Below are positions 1-5,675 of a DNA stretch of 8,796 nucleotides, piece after piece. The stretch comes from Collinsella sp. Its GTDB lineage: Bacteria; Actinomycetota; Coriobacteriia; Coriobacteriales; Coriobacteriaceae. The stretch covers positions 1-8,796 of the forward strand of contig WGSR01000055.1 in the NCBI GenBank assembly GCA_014871545.1. Direction: 5' to 3'. Position 1 is the first letter of the stretch; the number at the start of each line of letters is the position of its first letter. The position numbers were made by a program, and so were the translations under genes. The notes under the pieces were generated by a model. That model worked only from the letters and a program-made list of their open reading frames with translations, searched no databases and was not told the origin of the DNA.

Positions 1-581
1 TTATAGGCGACCGGAAACGGCGCGCGCTCCAGCGTTTCGCCATAGAACTCCTTGCGCGGCGTGCCCGTATAGCGGTCCTTTTGCACGCGCGGGTGCACGA
101 TCAGCTCTGCCAACGGTATGCGGCAATACAGATCGAGCACGCGCTCATACTCGTCATCGCTCTCCAGCCCCAGCCTGGTCTTGACCGATACCGGCAACGG
201 CGAGCGTTCGCACACGTCGCTCAAGAACACCTCAAGTTCGTCGAGATTACGCAAGAAACCCGAGCCCTTGCCCTTGGCGACAACCGTCCCCGAGGGGCAA
301 CCCAAGTTGAGATTGACCTCGCGATAGCCCATGTCGGCGAGCACCTGTGCCGCCCACACAAACTCGTCCGCGTTCTTGGACATCAGCTGAGGCACTACGT
401 TAAGCCCCTGGTTATTGGCAGGATCGATCTCCTTAAACGCCTTGCCGCCAAAGCGGTTGCCCACCCGCGGCGGCGGCAAAAACGGCGTGTAATAGCAATC
501 GAGTGCGCCGAAGCACTCCGCATGCACGCGACGGAACACATGCCCGGTAATCCCCTCCATAGGGGCCAACGATAGAATCAT
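1..581 (-). CDS. tRNA-dihydrouridine synthase, 3' end cut by window edge
   Basis: Flavoenzyme that reduces specific uridines in the tRNA D-loop to dihydrouridine, using FMN and NADPH. Translating the minus strand from the ATG at 581 gives 193 codons and stays open to base 1. Seen: the N-terminal FMN-site motif APMEG (residues 6-10), NLGCPSG with the catalytic Cys at residue 95, a following KGKGSGFL, VKTRLG at 133-138 and VHPR at 162-165. These occur in this order in Dus barrels. The fragment ends in PFPVAY, the start of the usual 'VxYNGDI' strand. About 120-150 C-terminal residues (rest of the barrel and helical tRNA-binding domain) lie outside, so DusA/B/C subtype cannot be set. The start is supported by the purine-rich GAGAG about 8 nt upstream; an in-frame TAG sits directly before this ATG, which closes off any longer start. 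Confidence 0.93.
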   Translation of the reverse strand, partial: MILSLAPMEGITGHVFRRVHAECFGALDCYYTPFLPPPRVGNRFGGKAFKEIDPANNQGLNVVPQLMSKNADEFVWAAQVLADMGYREVNLNLGCPSGTVVAKGKGSGFLRNLDELEVFLSDVCERSPLPVSVKTRLGLESDDEYERVLDLYCRIPLAELIVHPRVQKDRYTGTPRKEFYGETLERAPFPVAY

Positions 582-600
582 CTACTCTTCTCTCATATTC

Positions 601-633
601 AACACAACAAAGGGGCCGTCCCTTTGTCACATG
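601..633. repeat. 33-bp palindromic repeat, copy 1 (degenerate left arm)
   Basis: The right arm GTCCCTTTGTCACAT (618-632) matches the perfect copy at 7101-7133. The left arm (601-616) is diverged but still holds ACAAAGGGGC, which can pair with GTCCCTTTGT if one G-U pair is allowed. It lies between the dus -10 box and its start codon, so it would form a hairpin at or near the 5' end of the dus mRNA. It has the same orientation as copy 2. Confidence 0.75.
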
Positions 634-634
634 C

Positions 635-664
635 ATTATGCCTTGCGCTTCAGGCGATTCACAA
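635..664 (-). promoter_or_regulatory. Probable promoter of the dihydrouridine synthase gene
   Basis: On the minus strand TTGTGA (659-664) and CATAAT (635-640) are separated by 18 bp, a reasonable -35/-10 pair for a housekeeping sigma factor. The expected transcription start falls near 628, inside the palindromic repeat at 601-633, about 45 nt before the dus start codon. Prediction from sequence only. Confidence 0.45.
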
Positions 665-716
665 GGAAGAGGTAGTTACTGAACGATGACCACCCTCCAG
701 CCGCACCCCATACAAC

Positions 717-897
717 GAGGTCTAATACTTTTCCCGAGAAGTGAACGAGTGAAAACGGGCCCCCGAAGCATCGGCACTTTCGAGATGCAATTTCCTGCGG
801 TTTTGTCAGCCAAATCCTGCGGGTTTGACGTCTAAAAATGTCGATGCTTCGGAGGTCCAAGTATGGCCGTTCACTTCTCGGAAAAGTATTAGACCTC
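717..897. repeat. 181-bp inverted-repeat element, possible MITE-like or structured-RNA element
   Basis: The outer arms 717-747 and 868-897 are complementary over 30 of 31 positions (GAGGTCTAATACTTTT then CCCGAGAAGTGAACG on the left; one extra C in the left arm). A second nested pair, CCGAAGCATCG (763-773) with CGATGCTTCGG (842-852), gives a further 11-bp perfect stem. The interior holds two imperfect direct repeats around TCCTGCGG (788-807 and 811-829). No gene is convincing inside and no clear target-site duplication flanks it. The outer pairing is what one expects of terminal inverted repeats of a small non-autonomous element, or of a long RNA hairpin. It sits between copies 1 and 2 of the 33-bp repeat. 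Confidence 0.8.
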
Positions 898-913
898 AAT
901 TTACAAGCCACTC

Positions 914-946
914 AATATGACAAAGTGGCCGTCCCTTTGTCACATT
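914..946. repeat. 33-bp palindromic repeat, copy 2
   Basis: The right arm GTCCCTTTGTCACATT (931-946) is identical to the right arm of the perfect copy at 7118-7133. The left arm AATATGACAAAGTGGC (914-929) matches the reference arm at 13 of 16 positions. It shares GGCCGTCCCTTTGTCACAT with copy 1, so copies 1 and 2 are closer to each other than to copy 3 at the centre. Confidence 0.8.
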
Positions 947-951
947 CAATG

Positions 952-980
952 AAAAAGGGCACCGACGTTAGTCGATGCCC
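952..980 (-). terminator. Rho-independent terminator after the MFS1 operon
   Basis: Read on the minus strand, GGGCATCGAC - TAAC - GTCGGTGCCC forms a 10-bp stem with one G-U pair and a 4-nt loop (957-980), followed directly by a run of five T (952-956). It lies 51 bp past the MFS1 stop and so ends the deiminase-transcarbamylase-MFS transcript. Confidence 0.88.
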
Positions 981-1030
981 CAAAGCGGCTGCAGGCTAAG
1001 CCCTACAGCGTATGTCTAAGACGAATCGAA

Positions 1031-2296
1031 CTATTCGTCCCAGGAAAGGTTCTTTCCAGTCTTCTTGGCCAGCAGCAAGAACAGGCCGATGATGACGTTG
1101 CATGCGATGCAGAAGATGAAGACGCCCTGGAAAGAGCCGGCAAACTCATAGACCTTCATCATGACAGGCATGCCAAAGGCGCCGACAATGTAGCCTACGG
1201 AGCAAATCAGCGCGAAGATGCGACCGAAATCGCGGGAGCCAAAGACATCCATGACCAAAACGGTCAGAGCGGTGCCGGCGATGACATACATGACGTCGTT
1301 TACGCCTGCCGCGAGGATGCTAAGCGTCGAGTTGCCGCTGCTCATCATGAGCATGATGAAGGAGAAAATGGAGACGGCAAGCCAGCCCAGAATGGCCTTC
1401 GTGCTGCCGAACTTATCGCAGGTGGTGCCGACGATCGGATTAAGGAACATGTCGAAGAGCGATGCGGCGGAAACCATAAAGCCGCCCACCATGGGGTTGA
1501 AACCAACCTCGGAAGCATATGTCGGGAAGAGCTGGTTCATGCAGCAAGTGAGCTGCACGAGACAAAGGAAACCGATGCAGAAGAAGAAAGCAGGCGATTT
1601 GATGGCGCGTGCATAGCTGACGCCACGCGCACTTTCCTCGGTCGTCTCCTCGGTCTCGGCGACCATCTCGCCTTCAACGTAGCCATAGGGCAACATGCCC
1701 TTGTCCTGAGGCTTGTAGCGGATGATCAGAATGGAAGCTGGGAGAATGAGCACTGCGGAAACACCGGCGAGCACCAGATAACCAGTTCTCCAGCCAGCGG
1801 CCTCGATGACAGAGGTGATGACGGGGCTCATGATGAGCATATAAATCGAGTTTACCGCCCAAGCAAGGCCAATTGCCAGGCCACCAGATTTTTGGAACCA
1901 CTGGTCAATAACGTCGGACATAGCGACGCCGGTGGTAAAGGCGAAGCAAACGCCAATCAGGGCGCCAGCGGCGATGAACATCCAGACTTCGGTGTAGAAG
2001 GCCATGCCTGCGCCGGCAGCGAGCAAAATAAGCTCGACAACGGGGAGCCAAACCTTGCCAACGACCTTGGGAATGAGTTTTCCGACAAACGGAAGAGCTG
2101 CCGCAAGACCAATGAGCGTTGCGGTGAAGTAATACGAGAAGATGGAATAGTCAAACCCGAACTCCTCGCACACGGGTGCGACGAAGGAGCCCGCGATGAC
2201 GCTATAGGATCCGGTCGTGCCGGCAGACATAAGGCCGAGCGCGATTACGAGAACCCATGCGTAAACCTTGCTGCTCTTTAACTTTGCATTTTCCAT
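1031..2296 (-). CDS. MFS transporter, OFA (oxalate/formate antiporter)-like, MFS1
   Basis: Integral membrane carrier of 421 residues with about 12 hydrophobic segments in two halves. The halves are joined by an acidic cytoplasmic loop (about 205-230). The end of TM6 carries RYKPQDKGMLPYG (193-205), the kind of 'P-x-x-K-G-x-x-P-Y-G' sequence seen in OFA/monocarboxylate-type MFS carriers. DKFGSTK (294-300) is the motif A-like loop of the second half, and a Cys-Cys pair (251-252) lies in TM7. The start at 2296 is preferred over the ATG at 2329. The latter lies inside the upstream coding region, whereas 2296 has GGAG 8 nt ahead. The ATG follows the transcarbamylase stop by 11 nt and its ribosome site abuts that stop, so the two are probably translationally coupled. 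Its place as last gene of the operon suggests it imports the operon's substrate or exchanges it for the product; the substrate cannot be read from sequence. Confidence 0.9.
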   Translation of the reverse strand: MENAKLKSSKVYAWVLVIALGLMSAGTTGSYSVIAGSFVAPVCEEFGFDYSIFSYYFTATLIGLAAALPFVGKLIPKVVGKVWLPVVELILLAAGAGMAFYTEVWMFIAAGALIGVCFAFTTGVAMSDVIDQWFQKSGGLAIGLAWAVNSIYMLIMSPVITSVIEAAGWRTGYLVLAGVSAVLILPASILIIRYKPQDKGMLPYGYVEGEMVAETEETTEESARGVSYARAIKSPAFFFCIGFLCLVQLTCCMNQLFPTYASEVGFNPMVGGFMVSAASLFDMFLNPIVGTTCDKFGSTKAILGWLAVSIFSFIMLMMSSGNSTLSILAAGVNDVMYVIAGTALTVLVMDVFGSRDFGRIFALICSVGYIVGAFGMPVMMKVYEFAGSFQGVFIFCIACNVIIGLFLLLAKKTGKNLSWDE

Positions 2297-2307
2297 TGAC
2301 GCAGCTC

Positions 2308-3372
2308 CTAGAGACCCAGAAGGGCACACATAACGGCCTTGATGGTGTGCTGACGGTTCTCTGCCTCACGGAAGATGACCGAAGCGTTGGCCTCAAAGCA
2401 CTCGTCGGCAATCTCGAAACCCTCGGTGATGATCTCGCGATGAAGGTCGTTCTTGCACTGGTCGAGGAGCATCTTGCCAACACGGTGATCCGCGTTGTGG
2501 ACAGAGGGAAGCTCATGCATGCAGAAGATGTCGGGATTGTTGGTGCGCTTGCACAGCTCGCTGGTGACGCGATAGGGGTACAGAGACTCGGCATCGCCCA
2601 ACCAGGAGTTGTAGTCGTCGGGATCCAGAACCTCTTCTCCGCACTCGGGGTTGATGTAGCGCCACTCCTCGGTAACGATAACGTCAACGCCATCCAGGGC
2701 ATCGAGGTCAGAGGTGATGGTAAAGGTCCTATTGGGAGCGTACTTGGCGTAGCAGGCCTCCACCTCTTCGATCATTTCCTTGCACATCTGATGACGGAGG
2801 TCGTCGGGGCCGATGGCGAGGAAGTCCATGTCGAGCATAGCGCACAGACGGCCATACCACACTGGGGCGCCGGCGCAGTTGCCAACGAAAGCCATCTTCT
2901 TGCCGCGGCTCGTACGCAGACCGCCCCATTGCTCTTCCATCGTAAGAGCGTCAGCGAGCATCTGAGTCGGGTGATCGCCGAGAGTAAGGGCATTGATGAC
3001 CGGGATGTCAACCAGGTCGGCGACGTCATAGAGGAACTGCTCGTCCTTCTGTGCGCGGTAGACGATGAGATCGTACATGCCGTTAAAGACGCGCATGGCA
3101 TCCTTGACGGTCTCGCAGTCACCCATGTGGGAGTTGGTCAGATAAGTGAAGCCCATGCCCAAATCATTGCAGGAGGTCTCGAATGCGCAACGAGTACGGG
3201 TCGAGCCCCACTCAAAGTTGGCGAGGACGTTTTTGCCGGGGAAGTAGCGCTGGTCGACACCAGACTTCTTCTGAGCCTTAAGGTTCCAGGCAAGATCGAT
3301 GAGATAGCGGAAATCCTCGGAGGAGAGATCATGGATGTTGATGTAGTCGCGACCGCGGAGGCTGTTGTTCAT
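2308..3372 (-). CDS. Ornithine/putrescine carbamoyltransferase family protein with altered substrate site
   Basis: Cytoplasmic transcarbamylase of 354 residues, normal length for the OTC family. Seen: the carbamoyl-phosphate loop STRTR (57-61) inside FEWGSTRTRCAFE, HPTQ (134-137) and the C-terminal AENRQHTIKAVM (337-348), all in family order. Unusual: the common Lys before STRTR is replaced (FEWG); the loop that in OTC reads D-x-x-x-SMG is here D230-VIVTEEWRYIN; and the ornithine-contacting HCLP motif is HELP (286-289), a Cys-to-Glu change. The SMG and HCLP changes argue against anabolic ArgF. Next to an agmatine-deiminase-family gene, the likely direction is catabolic: carbamoyl-amine plus phosphate gives amine plus carbamoyl phosphate, as in putrescine carbamoyltransferase. 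The start at 3372 has AGGA 7 nt ahead; an ATG at 3432 would add 20 residues lying across the upstream hairpin. Family certain, substrate open. Confidence 0.9.
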   Translation of the reverse strand: MNNSLRGRDYINIHDLSSEDFRYLIDLAWNLKAQKKSGVDQRYFPGKNVLANFEWGSTRTRCAFETSCNDLGMGFTYLTNSHMGDCETVKDAMRVFNGMYDLIVYRAQKDEQFLYDVADLVDIPVINALTLGDHPTQMLADALTMEEQWGGLRTSRGKKMAFVGNCAGAPVWYGRLCAMLDMDFLAIGPDDLRHQMCKEMIEEVEACYAKYAPNRTFTITSDLDALDGVDVIVTEEWRYINPECGEEVLDPDDYNSWLGDAESLYPYRVTSELCKRTNNPDIFCMHELPSVHNADHRVGKMLLDQCKNDLHREIITEGFEIADECFEANASVIFREAENRQHTIKAVMCALLGL

Positions 3373-3416
3373 GCCTATTTCCTTTCGAATTATTATCAAA
3401 ATTATTGTTGAATGTG

Positions 3417-3448
3417 TCCCCGAGGAAAACACGGATATCCCTCGGGGA
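3417..3448 (-). other. Intercistronic hairpin ahead of the transcarbamylase gene
   Basis: TCCCCGAGG (3417-3425) and CCTCGGGGA (3440-3448) form a perfect 9-bp GC-rich stem with a 14-nt loop in the 123-bp gap between deiminase and transcarbamylase genes. No T-run follows on the minus strand, so it is a poor terminator. It could be an attenuator or an mRNA-processing/stability element. A small second stem, AGAGC-GCAG-GCTCT, lies at 3474-3487 just after the deiminase stop. Confidence 0.5.
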
Positions 3449-3495
3449 GCGGTACATGTGGCGCCTAAGCCAAAGAGCGCAGGCTCTAAGGCTCA

Positions 3496-4734
3496 CTAAC
3501 GACTGGCCGCCACGTCCTTAGTCCAGCAGTGCACGCCGCCGCCGGACAGGTTAAGCGCGAGGGAATCAATCATGATGACTTTGCGATCGGGGAAGCAGCT
3601 CTCAAGAACTGCCTTGGCCTGCTCATCCTTCTCTTTCACGACCTCGCTCATGCCCTCGTGGTAATAACGCTGGCCAAGAACGACGCCGTTGCAAATCAGG
3701 AAGTTGCAGTAGCTCGCTGCGGCGTAGAAGTGGACGGGGCCCTCGGGCCAGGGGGTGCCATCCATAAACTTGCCGCCCATTTCGTCGATGAAGCCCTTAT
3801 AGAGCTCGTAATCTTCATCGCCAGGGGCGATAACGACTTCAATAGGCTCGGCGGTGGGCATACGAACGATCTCGAAGGGCTTGCCCTCCCAGTCCGTTTC
3901 GTTGCTCAGGATCTCGTAGGCTGCCTCAATGCGGCGACGAGACTCTGCTCCAGCCTTGCTCGAGGCTGCCTCTTCATCGGACACCTCGGCAAGAAGAATC
4001 TTGTTCGGAGTGATAAAGCGACACATCTCATCAATGTGAGCTGCAAAGCTCATGCCAAAGACGGGAGTTCCGTCTTCCTTCTCGTCGAGGATGCCCAGTC
4101 GATAGTCGTCGTCCTCGAGCATAGGCTGCGGAAGCCAGATAACCTTGTTGAGGTTGTAGATGCGCTTATACTCGGCCTCTACTTCCTCTTTCGTGAACTC
4201 GGGATTACGCTTGCGGCATTCCGTGTCCTCGATGGCGATCAGAGTGCCGTGACCGTCAAACTCGCGGTCGCCGCCCTCCGAAACCATTTCGGAATTGACG
4301 ATATCGAAGCAACCGAGCGCAACCGCCATGTGAACGGCTGCCTTACGTGCGGACTGGCACTCCGGGGAGTTCTTGTCCCACACGCCGTAATAGGTCCAAG
4401 CGGGGTTGACCATATAAGAATGGCCCTTGTCGTCGACCATGATGCTGGGACCGTTGTCGCGGACATAGAAGTTGGAGTCTTCGAACTGCGTGATCTCGAT
4501 GCGATCGAGATCAACCCCCTCCTCCTTCAGGCGCGAGCAAGCCTCCTCATAGGAGCCGGGGGTGCCGCAATTGAGGTTGACCGTAACGTCGCCATACTCG
4601 AGCAGAGCCTTGATCACGTCAACGCAGGGCTGGCGGTTATCGTAGCCCTCTGCACGGATGTAATCGGGAAGCCATGTCACATAGACGTTGGAGCGCTTCT
4701 CGAACTCGCCCGGCATACGATAGTTCTCGTACAT
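3496..4734 (-). CDS. Agmatine deiminase family protein (AguA-like)
   Basis: Member of the agmatine deiminase/peptidyl-arginine deiminase fold, 412 residues, somewhat longer than typical AguA (about 365-380). The family reaction hydrolyses the guanidinium of agmatine to N-carbamoylputrescine and ammonia through a Cys-thiouronium intermediate. Seen: RDNGP (92-96) for the guanidinium-binding Asp, EGGDREFDGHGT (153-164), AHIDE with the catalytic His at 233, CNFLICNGVV (343-352), FPDRKVIMID (381-390) and the terminal GGGVHC with the nucleophilic Cys at 403. Differences from common AguA: W-x-RDTGP is Y-V-RDNGP, and the usual 'GFNAWGG'-type segment is NPAWTYYGVWD (110-120). The start at 4734 has GGAAGG about 7 nt ahead and yields the family N-terminus (MPGEFEKRSNVYVTW); a longer reading to 5004 would overlap tetR. 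First gene of the operon. Deiminase chemistry is likely; agmatine as substrate is only probable. Confidence 0.9.
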   Translation of the reverse strand: MYENYRMPGEFEKRSNVYVTWLPDYIRAEGYDNRQPCVDVIKALLEYGDVTVNLNCGTPGSYEEACSRLKEEGVDLDRIEITQFEDSNFYVRDNGPSIMVDDKGHSYMVNPAWTYYGVWDKNSPECQSARKAAVHMAVALGCFDIVNSEMVSEGGDREFDGHGTLIAIEDTECRKRNPEFTKEEVEAEYKRIYNLNKVIWLPQPMLEDDDYRLGILDEKEDGTPVFGMSFAAHIDEMCRFITPNKILLAEVSDEEAASSKAGAESRRRIEAAYEILSNETDWEGKPFEIVRMPTAEPIEVVIAPGDEDYELYKGFIDEMGGKFMDGTPWPEGPVHFYAAASYCNFLICNGVVLGQRYYHEGMSEVVKEKDEQAKAVLESCFPDRKVIMIDSLALNLSGGGVHCWTKDVAASR

Positions 4735-4813
4735 GGTTGGTCCTTCCGTCGGGTTTCCCGCGATGCTGTCCGGCCGCGACAATAGCGGGGTTTCACCTGC
4801 TATAGTACTACTA

Positions 4814-4833
4814 TACCTACCGTTCGGTAGATA
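4814..4833. promoter_or_regulatory. Predicted TetR operator, site 1
   Basis: CTACCGTTCGGTAG (4817-4830) is a perfect palindrome around TT, extending with one mismatch to 20 bp. It lies 80 bp ahead of the deiminase start in the divergent intergenic region, next to AT-rich TATAGTACTACTATA (4801-4815), which likely contains the operon's -10 region. The core TACCGTTCGGTA recurs near the second MFS gene. Repressor binding here would block the deiminase operon; the exact promoter could not be resolved. Confidence 0.7.
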
Positions 4834-4865
4834 ATTTTGAATAATTGCCGCTCGCCTACTGATAC

Positions 4866-4881
4866 ATACCGTTCGCCGTAT
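4866..4881. promoter_or_regulatory. Possible second, imperfect TetR operator in the divergent region
   Basis: TACCGTTCG (4867-4875) repeats nine bases of site 1 exactly, but the second half reads CCGTA instead of GTA, as if two bases were inserted. Its centre is about 50 bp from that of site 1, on the tetR side, so it could serve autoregulation. Weaker than the other three sites. Confidence 0.4.
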
Positions 4882-4905
4882 ATAGTGGTCATGTTTGGAC
4901 ACGAA

Positions 4906-4933
4906 TTGATGTTCCGTTGCCATCCTTAATAAT
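4906..4933 (+). promoter_or_regulatory. Possible tetR promoter
   Basis: TTGATG (4906-4911) and AATAAT (4928-4933) with a 16-bp spacer are the best -35/-10 candidates ahead of tetR; the ATG follows 25 bp after the -10. TATAGT at 4881-4886, next to the imperfect operator, is an alternative -10 but lacks a good -35. Confidence 0.3.
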
Positions 4934-4958
4934 GTTGGTAGTGCGGAAGTGATTTGCA

Positions 4959-5537
4959 ATGGAGAAATGCAGCGTGAGCACAAGAAAAAAAATATTGGAC
5001 GCAATGTACGATCTTGTGGCAGAAGTCGGTTATGACAAAGCGTCTATCGGAAAGATTTGCGACTTTGTCGGTATATCCAAGCCGTCGGTGTACTACTACT
5101 TTCCCTCAAAAGAGGAGATTTTCACTACGCTCTTGGACAGCATGTTTCCGACCATTGACTATCAGCGCGACTACTCGCTAATAGTCGATAGGGACGGGTT
5201 CAAGGCCGCGCTTATCGAGCTCGGCAATTCAGTTATAGGTGGCTATCGAAGCGATGAAAAGCGCCGGCGCGTGCTGGCCGAGGTTAGCGTTCAAGCAAAT
5301 CGAATTCCTGCAGTTCAGGAACGTCAAGCGACGGCGACCAAACGAACCATGGATGCGCTTAAAGACATCCTTCTTCATGGTGTAGAGATTGGCGCGTTTT
5401 CCGATAGCGCCGACGTAATGCTCTACGTACAAATTCTTTATACCGTTCTGGAGGGAGCAAGCAATACGGTCGCTCAAGGTGAGGATATTGATGAGAAAGC
5501 GGTTTGGGCGGGAATAGTCGAGCTTATGTTCAAATAA
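4959..5537 (+). CDS. TetR/AcrR-family transcriptional regulator
   Basis: One-component repressor-type protein of 192 residues, normal size for the family. The N-terminal DNA-binding domain is clear: STRKKILDAMYDLVAEVGYD (7-26), then the helix-turn-helix with KICDFVGISKPSVYYYF (32-48) and PSKEEIF. The remainder is the variable, all-helical ligand-binding and dimer domain, with no recognisable ligand motif. It is transcribed divergently from the deiminase operon and convergently with MFS2, both of which have matching palindromes near their starts, so it is probably the local regulator, released by the imported substrate or a product. The ATG has GGAAG 9 nt upstream; a GTG at 4974 is an alternative that would drop five residues. 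The gene is AT-richer by eye than the deiminase operon. Confidence 0.93.
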   Translation: MEKCSVSTRKKILDAMYDLVAEVGYDKASIGKICDFVGISKPSVYYYFPSKEEIFTTLLDSMFPTIDYQRDYSLIVDRDGFKAALIELGNSVIGGYRSDEKRRRVLAEVSVQANRIPAVQERQATATKRTMDALKDILLHGVEIGAFSDSADVMLYVQILYTVLEGASNTVAQGEDIDEKAVWAGIVELMFK

Positions 5538-5598
5538 ACCAGCCAAGCTGAAGCGCATGTTGGCACCCATGGTGCCTGCGGGCAACCTTTAATACGAA

Positions 5599-5640
5599 AA
5601 CAGGGGTCGACTCCAGTCTGGCTTGGAGTCGACCCCTGTT
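5599..5640. terminator. Strong hairpin terminator shared by tetR and MFS2
   Basis: The arms 5599-5615 and 5624-5640 (CAGGGGTCGACTCCA and its complement, plus two flanking A-T pairs) form a perfect 17-bp stem with an 8-nt loop. AAAA precedes the stem, giving TTTT after it on the minus strand, so it is best as the MFS2 terminator; it also lies 61 bp past the tetR stop and may stop both transcripts. Two smaller stems flank it: GGCACC-CAT-GGTGCC (5562-5576) and GCCGAT-GCAA-ATCGGC (5655-5670), the latter just after the MFS2 stop. Confidence 0.85.
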
Positions 5641-5675
5641 GCATGGCAATCTATGCCGATGCAAATCGGCGCTTA

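Noticed and set aside
636..911. Minus-strand frame of 91 codons
   Set aside because: It spans both arms of the inverted-repeat element and has no domain-like sequence. The repeat structure explains the bases better than a gene does.
601..946. CRISPR array suggested by recurring repeat units
   Set aside because: Only two copies lie here, about 280 bp apart and palindromic, with no regular spacer length and no cas genes.
2308..3372. Anabolic ornithine carbamoyltransferase (argF)
   Set aside because: The HCLP and SMG ornithine motifs are changed and the neighbours are a deiminase, a carrier and a TetR gene, not arginine-synthesis genes.
2257..3411. Long open frame of 384 codons on the plus strand
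   Set aside because: It is antisense to the transcarbamylase, whose minus-strand product carries all family motifs in order. The plus-strand translation shows no recognisable domain and is a by-product of codon bias.
3529..4785. Long open frame of 418 codons on the plus strand
   Set aside because: Antisense to the deiminase, whose catalytic motifs are clear on the minus strand. No motif or ribosome site supports the plus-strand reading.
4735..5004. 90-residue N-terminal extension of the deiminase
   Set aside because: It would run through the operators and overlap the tetR coding start. The extra residues are unlike the family, and the ATG at 4734 has a good ribosome site.
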